Assembly (NCBI GenBank): GCA_027687465.1
Contig: JAQCQR010000006.1
Location: 62,001-126,000, forward strand
DNA length: 64,000 bases
Source of the DNA: Coriobacteriaceae bacterium AF08-21
GTDB lineage: Bacteria; Actinomycetota; Coriobacteriia; Coriobacteriales; Coriobacteriaceae
Direction of reading: 5' to 3'
Shown here: piece after piece, positions 9,134 to 18,160 of the stretch
Numbering within the stretch: position 1 is the stretch's first letter
Layout of the letters: each line of letters begins with the position of its first letter
Translations under genes and position numbers: made by a program
Notes under the pieces: generated by a model
The model's database searches: none
Told to the model about the DNA's origin: nothing
Seen by the model: the letters and a program-made list of their open reading frames with translations, nothing else

Positions 9134-9625
9134 CTATCGAAGCTCTCTGTAAACTAGATCCCGTTTTTCGTGAAATAGCATATTCGCGGGTACATCTTTA
9201 GAAACAACACTATTCGCAGCGATGACCGCATTATCGCCAATGGCTACACCTTTAAGCACCACGACATTCGCGCCAAGCCAGACGTTGTCGCCAATATGCA
9301 CGGGCGCTGTCGTAGTCGGCTGGTCCCGATACATGATCCCATCCTGCGACATACCGTGGTCGAAGTCATACACATGGACGTTTGGACCAAATAGGCAGCC
9401 TCTACCAATCTCAATTCGTTCATGAGCAATCAGGACGCAACCGTAATTGAAAGACGTTCGTTCACCGACGCTAATAACGCCTTTATCCGATACGCGACAA
9501 TAAAACGGTCGCCTGAAAGCCTTCGTCATGGTTATCTGGCCAGGGAATCTCCCTGCAAGAAACGCCAACTTACCCCGGACATAAATCCAGGTCGCCACAT
9601 GCTCAACAAAGTCCATTAAATTCAA
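9134..9625 (-). CDS. Hexapeptide-repeat acyltransferase (WbbJ/WcaF-like)
   Basis: The 163-residue product has the left-handed beta-helix pattern of O-acyltransferases, with repeating I-G-x4-(V/I) units from about residue 50. ERIEIGRGCLFGPNVHV and HIGDNVWLGANVVVLKGVAIG are typical. It probably acetylates a sugar of the repeat unit in the cytoplasm. The start is taken as TTG 9625 because a GGGG ribosome site lies upstream. An in-frame ATG at 9616 has none. It is the last gene of the operon, 18 bases after the preceding gene, with a terminator downstream. Confidence 0.8.
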   Translation of the reverse strand: MNLMDFVEHVATWIYVRGKLAFLAGRFPGQITMTKAFRRPFYCRVSDKGVISVGERTSFNYGCVLIAHERIEIGRGCLFGPNVHVYDFDHGMSQDGIMYRDQPTTTAPVHIGDNVWLGANVVVLKGVAIGDNAVIAANSVVSKDVPANMLFHEKRDLVYRELR

Positions 9626-9643
9626 GAGAAACGCCCCTAGTAA

Positions 9644-10798
9644 CTATTTCCTTTTAATAAGCTGTTTCACAAGAGTCTTGAGAGATTTCACGAAGCCGTA
9701 GGCGCCAACAAACCGAGCAGTGCCCTCGAACCCCTTATGCTCATAAGCCTTCCAGAAACCATCAACGTTACCCTGCGGAGAGGACGACCTCTCCAGCATC
9801 GGATTACCGGGCAGCACCTCTTCAAGAGATATATCTGTTACGCCGGGCTCAAATACACCAGATGCGACAATACGCTCGGCTAGCTCACTATTAACCATAA
9901 CAACAGAAAGTCCCTTATGATCATTAAAACCTTTGCGAACTCGATCGACGCCAAGAAAATCAGCAAGAGTAAAGTCGGAAACCCTGTTGACGTCGGTATA
10001 GGCGCAGTTATAACAGCTGGAATTTAAAGCGTTATTGCTATAGAACACATCTCGCCAAGTATTAGATTCAATCGTGTCATAGAGAGCAGTGCCGTCGTCC
10101 AAGAGAGCCTTCTCGACATGGACTCCCCAACCTCTGTCCTTGGGGCGATGAAAATATTTGATGACCTTCTTTCCGGACTTTTTTTCCAAAAAGGAAATGT
10201 ATTCGCGGAACATACGATTACTAGGTGTGCCATGGCAGATTAAATCGCAGGTAACCAACTGTCCGGAATAGTTTTTCTTAGATAGAAAACTCCTAAGACC
10301 CGCAATTTGGCATGGGGTTCCGCTGTAGAGCACGTCAAGACCTTGTTTCAAGTCGTTATATGCTTCGACATATGAAGAGCCAACGAAGCCCTGTGAGTAT
10401 TTTGAGCCTCGACAAGATTGCGCGTCGTCAACAGAGGCACAACGCCGCTGAACAACGCGGAAATCTTCATCGAAGCAAGCGCCGTAAACGACGCCGCCAT
10501 TATTTAGGACGTAAGTAGCCAAGGTCCAAAACGCGGCACCCGAGGAACTTTTTGCGCGTTCGGCGTCGTCAGCCTGATAAGCCAATACCCGACGAGAGTT
10601 CATCTTCAGATCGTCGCTCGTCAAACCATTAGCCGGACATACCCTCTGGCACAAACCGCACTCAACACATTTTGATTCGTCAATCTTCGGACGGTAAAAC
10701 CCATGAGAGTCTTCTACAATCTGAATCGCCGATCGAGGACACACAGACAGACACGCAGAGCACCCGGTACAGCGTTGACTATCTTTGCAGATATCCAT
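9644..10798 (-). CDS. 4Fe-4S / coenzyme F420 hydrogenase beta-subunit-like protein
   Basis: The 384-residue product opens with two ferredoxin clusters, CTGCSACLSVCP (10-21) and CVECGLCQRVCP (43-54). The N- and C-terminal domains of the FrhB/FdhB family follow (GTPCQIAGLRSFL, DLICHGTPS, FTLADFLGVD). Members of this family occur often in capsule clusters beside pyruvyl transferases and are thought to modify sugars reductively. The exact reaction is not known. The gene start overlaps the polymerase gene by 20 bases, indicating tight co-expression. Confidence 0.8.
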   Translation of the reverse strand: MDICKDSQRCTGCSACLSVCPRSAIQIVEDSHGFYRPKIDESKCVECGLCQRVCPANGLTSDDLKMNSRRVLAYQADDAERAKSSSGAAFWTLATYVLNNGGVVYGACFDEDFRVVQRRCASVDDAQSCRGSKYSQGFVGSSYVEAYNDLKQGLDVLYSGTPCQIAGLRSFLSKKNYSGQLVTCDLICHGTPSNRMFREYISFLEKKSGKKVIKYFHRPKDRGWGVHVEKALLDDGTALYDTIESNTWRDVFYSNNALNSSCYNCAYTDVNRVSDFTLADFLGVDRVRKGFNDHKGLSVVMVNSELAERIVASGVFEPGVTDISLEEVLPGNPMLERSSSPQGNVDGFWKAYEHKGFEGTARFVGAYGFVKSLKTLVKQLIKRK

Positions 10799-12122
10799 GG
10801 AATCCCTCCCTATCGTTAAGAATCATCTTGTCTGAGCCGCAAATAGCAAACGCCGCCACACATGAAATGAAATACGGTATGTAGCACTGCGGATCGTATA
10901 AAGGGTTGCCTGAAAAGCAATAAATTAGAAAGAAAATCTGAACACCCAAACAGGCCCACAAGCAAAAGGAGTCCCCATAAGGACCTTCCTCTAAAAGAGA
11001 TTCAGATCGATGCATGGCTGCAAGGATGGAGAGAAACGCGGGCACAACAAAAGCCGCAAGGCCAATCACACCCGTCTCGGCAAGCAACTGAAGGTATACG
11101 TTGTGAGCACTCATCGACGAAAAGCCAAGATTGCTGTACATTGCACCAAGGGAGGTAGTGGCAACATACTTGGAATAAGTCCCCCAACCACAACCAAGTA
11201 AGGGTTTTGCATAAAACATACTCCAAGCGCAATCGTACAAATAGCTTCTGCCATTGCCCGTTTCATCATCTGAAAGCTCAATAAACCTCTCAAGAGTCGC
11301 CTGAACAGCGGGAACAAACGTAGCAAGAACGCCGACAGCTATTACAGCGATTGCAGCAACAACCAAGGTCTTGAGCATCGTCCCGGTAAGCTTCTTTCTA
11401 TTTACGAACAGATACGAGATGACGATAGCAGCAACGGATGCAACCAAAGGACCCCGCTTAGTAGTCAGAAAAAGTGCAAGCAAGAGCATCAGGCTCAGCA
11501 TCAAATCTTTAATCCGAACCTTTTCCCTGCTACCAGCAAGACCACAGGCCCAAGAGACGAGACCCAAACTCAAATAAATCGAATTAGTGCTGTAGTGCGC
11601 CGTGAAGCCAGAGCGATAGTCCCTAGCCATATAGCTACCTGAAAAGAAGGCAGATTTAACTGGCAGATAAAGTGCGGGGACTAGCCAGAAGACGATGGTG
11701 CAGAACGCATGAAATGCTGCAAAGGCGACAAGAACCCTAAGGCATGAAGTGACCCAGGATCGCTCGCCTGCCGCAACATACATGCACAGAAATAGAAGCG
11801 TATAAACTACGAGCAGGGTTAAATTAGCCACACCGTATATCAAACTATGAATAAAGAACAGCACAAAGAAAGGTGCCCAAACCAGCTCAAGGCCAAATCT
11901 TTTGCAAGCAAATCTTCTGTTAGTCACAAAATGCAGGAGAAACGCCGTAGCAGATAGCAGGAGGCAGACATCGAGTGCAAGCGCAGAAGCAGCGAGCGAT
12001 TGGCAGAAAAAGGCGTAAAAGAGCAGTGGAATGAACACCATGGACCCATCATTTAGGGAAAAGCGTCGCTCTAACTCAGAGCAAGACTCAACACCGGCCC
12101 TAGACGCGCTGAAATAATTCAT
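10779..12122 (-). CDS. wzy: O-antigen/capsule polymerase (Wzy-like)
   Basis: A 447-residue protein with about ten to twelve hydrophobic segments and a large external loop containing LLGCGWGTYSKYVA, the usual layout of the Wzy/O-antigen ligase family. It should polymerise lipid-linked repeat units at the outer face of the membrane after flipping. Wzy proteins diverge strongly, so the call rests on topology and position between flippase and modifying genes. It starts one base after the flippase stop region and overlaps the next gene. Confidence 0.75.
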   Translation of the reverse strand: MNYFSASRAGVESCSELERRFSLNDGSMVFIPLLFYAFFCQSLAASALALDVCLLLSATAFLLHFVTNRRFACKRFGLELVWAPFFVLFFIHSLIYGVANLTLLVVYTLLFLCMYVAAGERSWVTSCLRVLVAFAAFHAFCTIVFWLVPALYLPVKSAFFSGSYMARDYRSGFTAHYSTNSIYLSLGLVSWACGLAGSREKVRIKDLMLSLMLLLALFLTTKRGPLVASVAAIVISYLFVNRKKLTGTMLKTLVVAAIAVIAVGVLATFVPAVQATLERFIELSDDETGNGRSYLYDCAWSMFYAKPLLGCGWGTYSKYVATTSLGAMYSNLGFSSMSAHNVYLQLLAETGVIGLAAFVVPAFLSILAAMHRSESLLEEGPYGDSFCLWACLGVQIFFLIYCFSGNPLYDPQCYIPYFISCVAAFAICGSDKMILNDREGFHGYLQR

Positions 12123-12123
12123 C

Positions 12124-13614
12124 CTATTTAATCCTCATAAAACGACCAATAATCGAACTATAGCTAGGCCTGTCGAAGAAATAGAGCGTCGCGCATGCGG
12201 CGACTGCGCCCCAAATGACAAGACCGATGGCGACCGCAATCCATCCTGTCCAACTTCCAGCGAAGCAAGACAGTAAATAGCCAGGCATGGCCACAAGAAC
12301 GGTCTGTAATACATACACGCCAAACGACCAAAACGAACTCGAAAGAGAGTCCTTCGAGATTTTACGAGGCTCGTAGAGCAAAAGGTCAATCACGCGGTAT
12401 AGATTGGATACGCAGGACGCAGCAATTGTGCCGACGACCCCAAAACGCATTGTGAGTGGGATACCCAAGACGATAATGATTGCAGCCTGCAAGCAGGTCT
12501 GCGCCCTAGTCTCACGGTACATGCCAGCAGCAATTACAAGTAGGCCCTGGGACGACTTGCCATGATAGAGAAAAACATTTAGGACGACGAGGAAACCGAG
12601 CAGGACATTGTGGTAATTTGCATCGTGAAACCCGCCTGCATACAAATCAACAAACGGCATAATCAATGAAAAAGCACATCCGCATGCCACAGCGGAGACT
12701 GCGTACACAAGCGCTCGATATGGCTTATAGGAAGACCGAAGACCCTCGTAGTCTCCCTCAGCAATCTGTCGACCAAAGAGCGCCTGAAGCCCTGTACCAA
12801 GGACATTCGGAATCATCTGTAGCCCCGTAGATACGAGCATGTAAACAGCAAGAACGCTAACTTCACTCATGCTCCCACAGAGGAAGGTCGCCAAAATAAC
12901 GGGCGCGCCCGACTGAACGGCTCCCAAGATTTGGAGAAACAACGCATCCCATCTCTGGGGTAGCTGATAGTCACCGTAATCAACCTTGCAATTGAGCTTC
13001 GGATAATGGCGGCGTGTATACAGAGCGAGAATCAGGCTGCGCGCAAAAACCGCAGAGAGAGCCAACGCATAGACAGCGACAACAGGAGCATGGAGATAGG
13101 CAAACAAGAAAATGACGGCCGTGTTAACCAGCGTGAAGACCGTCGATGCGAGTTGAATGAGCCAGTTCTTTTGATCGGCGGTAAGGAAAACTTGGTACTT
13201 GGCGAGGGAAAAGAAATCCACGACGATCTTGGCACCCAACAGGAAGGTAAGCACCATGATCTCCCAAGGCGCAAGCGAACCTACCGAGACAAATATGGGA
13301 TAAACGACCGAAAGGCCAACCAGCAAGACAAGAAACAACATGCCCGACTTCTGATAAAAGACCTTCGAGGCCGAAGCCACGACGTTAATCCCATCCCAGT
13401 CGCCCTTAGCAATAGGCTTATATAGAGCGAAGGTCGCCGCACCAGAAATACCAGCTTCGACAAGTGCGAAATAACCAATAAACTGAGTTAGAGAGGTCAC
13501 CAGACCGTTAACCTCGGATCCATATACGCCAATAATCGCCCTTGGGACGAGGAAGCCGGCAACGATAGCGGTCAACTGGTAGACCAAGTTCCAAAAAGTA
13601 TTCTTTGCAAACAT
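12124..13614 (-). CDS. wzx: Polysaccharide flippase (Wzx family)
   Basis: From the ATG at 13614 (MFAKNTFWNLVYQ) the product has 496 residues and about twelve to fourteen membrane helices, typical of MATE/MOP-type lipid-linked oligosaccharide exporters. A longer frame reaches back to 13827, but those 71 residues overlap the upstream gene and look non-coding. The chosen start lies 16 bases after the pyruvyl transferase stop. It flips undecaprenyl-linked repeat units for Wzy. Confidence 0.85.
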   Translation of the reverse strand: MFAKNTFWNLVYQLTAIVAGFLVPRAIIGVYGSEVNGLVTSLTQFIGYFALVEAGISGAATFALYKPIAKGDWDGINVVASASKVFYQKSGMLFLVLLVGLSVVYPIFVSVGSLAPWEIMVLTFLLGAKIVVDFFSLAKYQVFLTADQKNWLIQLASTVFTLVNTAVIFLFAYLHAPVVAVYALALSAVFARSLILALYTRRHYPKLNCKVDYGDYQLPQRWDALFLQILGAVQSGAPVILATFLCGSMSEVSVLAVYMLVSTGLQMIPNVLGTGLQALFGRQIAEGDYEGLRSSYKPYRALVYAVSAVACGCAFSLIMPFVDLYAGGFHDANYHNVLLGFLVVLNVFLYHGKSSQGLLVIAAGMYRETRAQTCLQAAIIIVLGIPLTMRFGVVGTIAASCVSNLYRVIDLLLYEPRKISKDSLSSSFWSFGVYVLQTVLVAMPGYLLSCFAGSWTGWIAVAIGLVIWGAVAACATLYFFDRPSYSSIIGRFMRIK

Positions 13615-13630
13615 AAGCCAGAAACGACAC

Positions 13631-14716
13631 CTACAATCCAATGCAGCGAGCGATAAAGGCACGCGCTGTATCACGGTCATGTGAGAGGGTCTGGTTTGCA
13701 TGACCATAGTCAACAGCCGAAGTAACGACCTCGTCTCGATACAGACAACCCTCAATTCCATAACGTGCGAGCAGGTCTGTAATCCTGACGTTACTCTGAA
13801 CGGCGGAGTCCGACGTTTTAACGACAAACGACTTATTGAAATTCATGGAGAAGCAGGCGCCGTGGAAGGAGTCCGTGCAAACAAACGACGCCTCACTAAC
13901 AAGCTTCAAGAAAGCAGCCGGACCGATACCCCTCACGTTAATCATGCCGGGGAATTTCTTCGTGTTGTAATGAATGCAGACGACAGGAACGCCGAGCTCG
14001 CTGGCGATCTTCCTAGCTCGATCCACGAGTTTTTGCTCAGAGTTAAGCGTATAAAGCAGAACATAGGATTGAGGTATCGTATCCAAGCCGTCATCTGAGG
14101 CTAACGCCGACCAGTCATCGCCCGTAAGAAGCAGGGTCGGATCAGGCATAAATACAGATTCGAGCCCCATCTCGCTAAGGACCTCCATAGAGCTCGGTTC
14201 CCTAACGGAAAGACCAGTGAACTTTGCCAGCCTGTCGGCCGCGCCTTCATCGCATGCCAAAATGGATTCCGCCGTCGCATCTCCCAGACTGGCAGCATAA
14301 GACGCGACCTTTGTAACTTCAGCGATGCCTTCACCCAAGAAGACTGGGTCATGCCCATTAACCCGAGGATTGAAAACCTGATCGCTGCCAATGAGGACGC
14401 AGTCGAGGCTCTTGGCTCTATCAATAAGAGCTTGCTTATCCAGCTTTCCCGTAGGGCTTAGATTGCGCTTAGCAAATCGACTGAACGAATTAAGCCTCTG
14501 GCGCTCAAAACCCCTGCGAAGGAAATAGCGAACGGCATCCGAAGGATTGAACGAGAAGCACGTACCCAACTCTCGATCATCGAGTTCCTTATTGCTGTAA
14601 TTGAGCACTTCGCAGTCGCAGCCCAACGACATCACGGTCCTGCGCAGAGCACATGCTTGTAGCGAAGCACCATAATTTACGGTATTCGAAAATGTGAGGA
14701 TGCCTATGCGTTTCAA
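13631..14716 (-). CDS. Polysaccharide pyruvyl transferase family protein
   Basis: The 361-residue product opens with ILTFSNTVNYGASLQA, characteristic of the CsaB/WcaK pyruvyl transferase family. It also contains LIGSDQVFNPR and VCTDSFHGACFSMNF near the C-terminus (the conserved D-S-F-H-G donor-site motif). It transfers a pyruvyl ketal from phosphoenolpyruvate to a sugar, adding negative charge to the polymer. It is cytoplasmic and lies inside the operon next to the flippase and serine-acetyltransferase-like genes. The substrate sugar cannot be read from sequence. Confidence 0.85.
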   Translation of the reverse strand: MKRIGILTFSNTVNYGASLQACALRRTVMSLGCDCEVLNYSNKELDDRELGTCFSFNPSDAVRYFLRRGFERQRLNSFSRFAKRNLSPTGKLDKQALIDRAKSLDCVLIGSDQVFNPRVNGHDPVFLGEGIAEVTKVASYAASLGDATAESILACDEGAADRLAKFTGLSVREPSSMEVLSEMGLESVFMPDPTLLLTGDDWSALASDDGLDTIPQSYVLLYTLNSEQKLVDRARKIASELGVPVVCIHYNTKKFPGMINVRGIGPAAFLKLVSEASFVCTDSFHGACFSMNFNKSFVVKTSDSAVQSNVRITDLLARYGIEGCLYRDEVVTSAVDYGHANQTLSHDRDTARAFIARCIGL

Positions 14717-14746
14717 TATCTTACCGCCTAACTATTCGCAAGCTCG

Positions 14747-15277
14747 TTAAACCAAATTGATGATGTAACCTTCAGTAGCGTTATCGGTTTCGATAATCTT
14801 GCACGGGTTGCCAATGACTATCGAATGATCGGGAATATCCTGGTTAACAAAGGTATTGGAGGCAATAAAGACATCGTTTCCAATGGTCACATTACCTGCA
14901 ACCGTCGAGTTAATACCGAGATATACGCGGTCACCAATCGTAGGGACGCCCTTTCTATGGCCACGGTTTTCTTGGCCGATGGTGCATCCCTTATGGATGT
15001 TCACGTTACGGCCGAACTTCGCGCCGGCGTTTACAGTAATGCCGTAAGGGTGACCAATGTAGAAGCCTTCACCAATTTGAGTTGATGGCGAAATCTCGAG
15101 TCCACACTTCCTGGAAAGATGTTTCCTCGGAAGCGTGAAGAGGAGTTTTCGCAAACCCCCTGCCTGACACATCCTTAGATAGAAAACATAGCGGTAGCCA
15201 AAATCACCTAATAACCGGCCGAGCTTTACGCCTTGCGTACCGAAATAGTGATAAGTATCTTTAGCGAATACGTCCAC
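14747..15277 (-). CDS. Serine-acetyltransferase-like hexapeptide acyltransferase
   Basis: The product (about 176 residues) has the CysE/NeuD-type hexapeptide helix: IGHPYGITVNAGAKFG, NIHKGCTIGQENRG, VPTIGDRVYLGINS and the closing GNPCKII. Such proteins acetylate sugars in capsule clusters. The start is set at GTG 15277, immediately after the stop TAG (15279-15281) of the upstream gene, giving a coupled TAGAGTG junction with an AGGAG upstream. A longer frame with a TTG at 15322 would overlap the preceding gene by 44 bases. Confidence 0.8.
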   Translation of the reverse strand: MDVFAKDTYHYFGTQGVKLGRLLGDFGYRYVFYLRMCQAGGLRKLLFTLPRKHLSRKCGLEISPSTQIGEGFYIGHPYGITVNAGAKFGRNVNIHKGCTIGQENRGHRKGVPTIGDRVYLGINSTVAGNVTIGNDVFIASNTFVNQDIPDHSIVIGNPCKIIETDNATEGYIINLV

Positions 15278-15278
15278 T

Positions 15279-16079
15279 CTAACTTCTCTCTCCTCTAGCA
15301 ATCTTTTCGCGAACAACGCCAAAGATTCTCTTAGTTCCTACAACCAAGCCACCGTCACTAAGCTCCATGAGAATTCGACCCAAAATCTGCGAAAGCCTTC
15401 GCCCAATGAAAGGGGAACACTTACGCACAACCTTCCGCTTGATGCGATATTTGGGCTCAACCCAGCTTCCCGAAGAGCGATGGATGCTGTAGGTTTCACG
15501 CTTGATGTGATAACCGCCGAAACCGTAAACGGGGTTGAACGCTTTGGAGTCCAAGGCAAGCCAGCCACCGAAATGCTGCTCTTTATTCACGCGTTCAAAG
15601 CCGATTTTTTGAAGCTCAGCAGTGAATACCTCATTCACCGTGATCTTGTCGAGAAAATCAGGATCACAGGAGAACTCCATCGACTCATATCGTTCCACGC
15701 ATGCGCGAATTACAGGGTCATGAGGCTCAACAGCAACAATCAAGCCGGTGGTGGCAGTCAACGAGGATTCTTCGATTGCAGTGAAAGGAATGCTTTCCAT
15801 GAGAGGCGATATGTCTCGTATGAGCTCGCTGCCGATATCCATATAGATGCCGCCGTGCTCATACAAGACCTTAAAGCGAGCGTAGTCCGACACAAATGCC
15901 CAGAGGCCCGCCGCATACGCGCCCCTTGACCAAGAGCATGATGCGAAGTCGAAGTTATCCTCATTCCACTGCTTGACCTCAAACCCAGGCGCAAACTTCT
16001 CCCACGAAGCCAAGGACCTCACAGCAGTCTCAGAGAGCGGATTGCCTCCGAACCAGCAGTAATGAATAGTCTTATCCAT
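15279..16079 (-). CDS. Glycosyltransferase with DXD-type sugar-binding motif (Gly_transf_sug family)
   Basis: The start is ATG 16079 (MDKTIHYCWFGG), preceded by GGAG seven bases away. An upstream extension to 16190 lacks a ribosome site. The 266-residue product shows HYCWFGG at the N-terminus and GGIYMDIGSE around residue 80, the metal/nucleotide-sugar motif of the OCH1/capsular polysaccharide synthase family. It should add one sugar to the growing lipid-linked unit on the cytoplasmic face. The operon is A+T-richer here than at its 5' end. Confidence 0.82.
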   Translation of the reverse strand: MDKTIHYCWFGGNPLSETAVRSLASWEKFAPGFEVKQWNEDNFDFASCSWSRGAYAAGLWAFVSDYARFKVLYEHGGIYMDIGSELIRDISPLMESIPFTAIEESSLTATTGLIVAVEPHDPVIRACVERYESMEFSCDPDFLDKITVNEVFTAELQKIGFERVNKEQHFGGWLALDSKAFNPVYGFGGYHIKRETYSIHRSSGSWVEPKYRIKRKVVRKCSPFIGRRLSQILGRILMELSDGGLVVGTKRIFGVVREKIARGERS

Positions 16080-16158
16080 CGTCACGCTCCTAAATGTGCA
16101 ACTTGGAAATAAGAAACGGAGTCTGACGGGTCTCCAATATCGTCCAAGAAAGCGAGTC

Positions 16159-17214
16159 TCACCGGCAAATATCTTCGTAAACCATGCCAAGCCGGTTCAT
16201 AAACGCCGTAAGGGAAAAGGCATCTTTTATGCGAGCTCGTCCCTGAATTCCAATCATTTCCTTGTAAGAGATATCGCTCATGAGATTCTCGAGCTTAGTG
16301 GCCAACGCATCAACATCATCAACTGGAAACATAATTCCGTCTACGCCGTCGGTAATGACTTGTGGAATACCCCCGACAGGAGTCGCAATGGTAGCAAGTC
16401 CGTACGACATTGCCTCAAGCACGCTCATAGGCATGCCCTCATTCTTTGAAGGAAGGCAGAACATGCTACTGTTGCGAAAGGCTTCGTCTTTTTTTTCACC
16501 TTTAGCCCAGCCTATAAAGCTGCACCTGTCACCAATTCCAAGTTCATCCGCCAGTTGTTCATATGCTGGCACATCCCCGTCTCCGCCAAAGACAAAACGC
16601 GCATCGGGATGAGTCTTAAGAACGCGCTTAGCAGCGCGCAAAAGTAAATCCGGACTCTTGCGCGCATCAAGACGCCCCATGAACAAAACCGTATTGCACG
16701 AATAATCAATAGCGTTAACCTCAGGAACGTCAACGGCGTTATGCACCACCACGATACGATCCAAGGAACAGATGTGCCTTTTTAGAAGGAATTCCTTCCA
16801 CTCCTCCGACAGAACGACCACCTTTGAGCAACATTCAAAGGAATGCGAGATATCGCGTCTCTCAGCCTCGCTACATTCTTCGTCAAACCAAACACCGAAC
16901 TCGCTACCATGCAGATGGAGAAGAACGGGTTTGTTTCGAAAGAAGGCCGCCCTCATGAAGATCTTTTTTCGGCGATAGCTGCCACGAGACGCCATATGCA
17001 CATGTACGAGATCGCACGCGTTGAGCCTACTGAGATATTTCATATAAGCCACAAGGGCAATGGAGAGCTTCTTGAACTTCCCGCCCTCAGCAGTTGTCGA
17101 AATGAATTCTATTGAACCTTCGTTACGATTCGACCACTTCATAATGTTGTTTTCAACCGTGGAGATGCCACCCATAGCATCAAGACTCGGGCCAATCATC
17201 AACACTTTAGGCAT
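16159..17214 (-). CDS. Glycosyltransferase family 4 protein
   Basis: A 351-residue GT-B enzyme. Near the N-terminus is GPSLDAMGGIST, centrally LFMGRLDARKSPDLLL, and toward the C-terminus the EX7E-type motif EGMPMSVLEAMSYG, all typical of GT4 retaining transferases. The ATG at 17214 is preferred (AGGTG seven bases upstream). A GTG at 17223 is in frame. The start overlaps the upstream ATP-grasp gene by 8 bases. Its donor sugar is unknown. Confidence 0.85.
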   Translation of the reverse strand: MPKVLMIGPSLDAMGGISTVENNIMKWSNRNEGSIEFISTTAEGGKFKKLSIALVAYMKYLSRLNACDLVHVHMASRGSYRRKKIFMRAAFFRNKPVLLHLHGSEFGVWFDEECSEAERRDISHSFECCSKVVVLSEEWKEFLLKRHICSLDRIVVVHNAVDVPEVNAIDYSCNTVLFMGRLDARKSPDLLLRAAKRVLKTHPDARFVFGGDGDVPAYEQLADELGIGDRCSFIGWAKGEKKDEAFRNSSMFCLPSKNEGMPMSVLEAMSYGLATIATPVGGIPQVITDGVDGIMFPVDDVDALATKLENLMSDISYKEMIGIQGRARIKDAFSLTAFMNRLGMVYEDICR

Positions 17215-18160
17215 TATCAGCACCTAAAGATCTTTTAGAAGAAGGGCAAGACCAATCGCAGTACTTTTCTAAATGGGAAACAGTTGGCAAAACAAACAAA
17301 TCGCCAAGCTCTCGGTCAAGTCTATCGGGTTGCTCCTCTAGAGCATAGAAGGGATCGTATCCGCCTCCGGTATAGAAAGTCATCTCGCCAAAGTAAGGTT
17401 TACCGCTAATGTTGTACCAGTCAACCCGCACGTGAGGGAAACCATCAGAGAGTTTCTCGGAAAGCTCAAGCATAAGTTCGTAGTTCTCGGGCTTTACAGT
17501 AGGCTCATGCTCAGATACCTCATGGTCGATATCGCCACGCTGCTCCCATTCAGTAGAAAAGTACTGCATTTCATGATTAGTGAAACGATCGGCGTCCGTC
17601 TGAACAAGAGCTGCCTTACCGTCAAAACAATAGAATTTGTAATCAGTCGGAGTCGCTCTTCCAGGTTCATCAAGAAATGCTTCCGCCACAATGCGAGGCG
17701 TGATACCGAGATAAGCCCACTCCCTGCCCTGCCAATACCAGTTTCTATGCAAGGCAACATTCAGACGTTTCTTGGCCTCAACAAAATCAAAATTCGACTT
17801 ATCCGTGCAAACAAATGTGCTCTGCGAGTCGTGAGTACATTTAAGCACAAACTTCTCCGGCAATTTATCGAGATCGATCTCTTCAGCTGCATTGAAAACA
17901 CCGAAAAGTGGCACAAGATACTCGGACCCAATACGTTGTTCGACGAAAGAGCGCACGCCATATTTATCTGCGAGCTGAGTCAAAACTGGATTATGGTAGT
18001 TAAGCTTGTACCACTGCAGCTTCTCATTGAATGTCTTAGGACACTCGAAATCAGGCTCGTAATGAAGTTTGGCTTTGAAGTAGAGACGCATATATGCCTC
18101 ATCAGGAATGAAGCGCAGGTTGTTTTTAAGAGAAAGAGTAAACCTCTTTTTTAGCTTCAC
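17207..18160 (-). CDS. ATP-grasp (TupA-like) polysaccharide biosynthesis protein
   Basis: The 317-residue product matches the ATP-grasp TupA-like family found in capsule and teichuronic acid loci: FNEKLQWYKLNYHNP, KFVLKCTHDSQSTF, DYKFYCFDGK, VRVDWYNISGKPYFGEMTFY. The last block supplies metal/ATP ligands. It may ligate an amino acid or other group to a uronic acid. The reaction is not established. GTG start at 18160 with GGAGG seven bases upstream; the start G overlaps the wecB stop codon. This gene marks the start of the lower-G+C half of the operon. Confidence 0.8.
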   Translation of the reverse strand: MKLKKRFTLSLKNNLRFIPDEAYMRLYFKAKLHYEPDFECPKTFNEKLQWYKLNYHNPVLTQLADKYGVRSFVEQRIGSEYLVPLFGVFNAAEEIDLDKLPEKFVLKCTHDSQSTFVCTDKSNFDFVEAKKRLNVALHRNWYWQGREWAYLGITPRIVAEAFLDEPGRATPTDYKFYCFDGKAALVQTDADRFTNHEMQYFSTEWEQRGDIDHEVSEHEPTVKPENYELMLELSEKLSDGFPHVRVDWYNISGKPYFGEMTFYTGGGYDPFYALEEQPDRLDRELGDLFVLPTVSHLEKYCDWSCPSSKRSLGADNA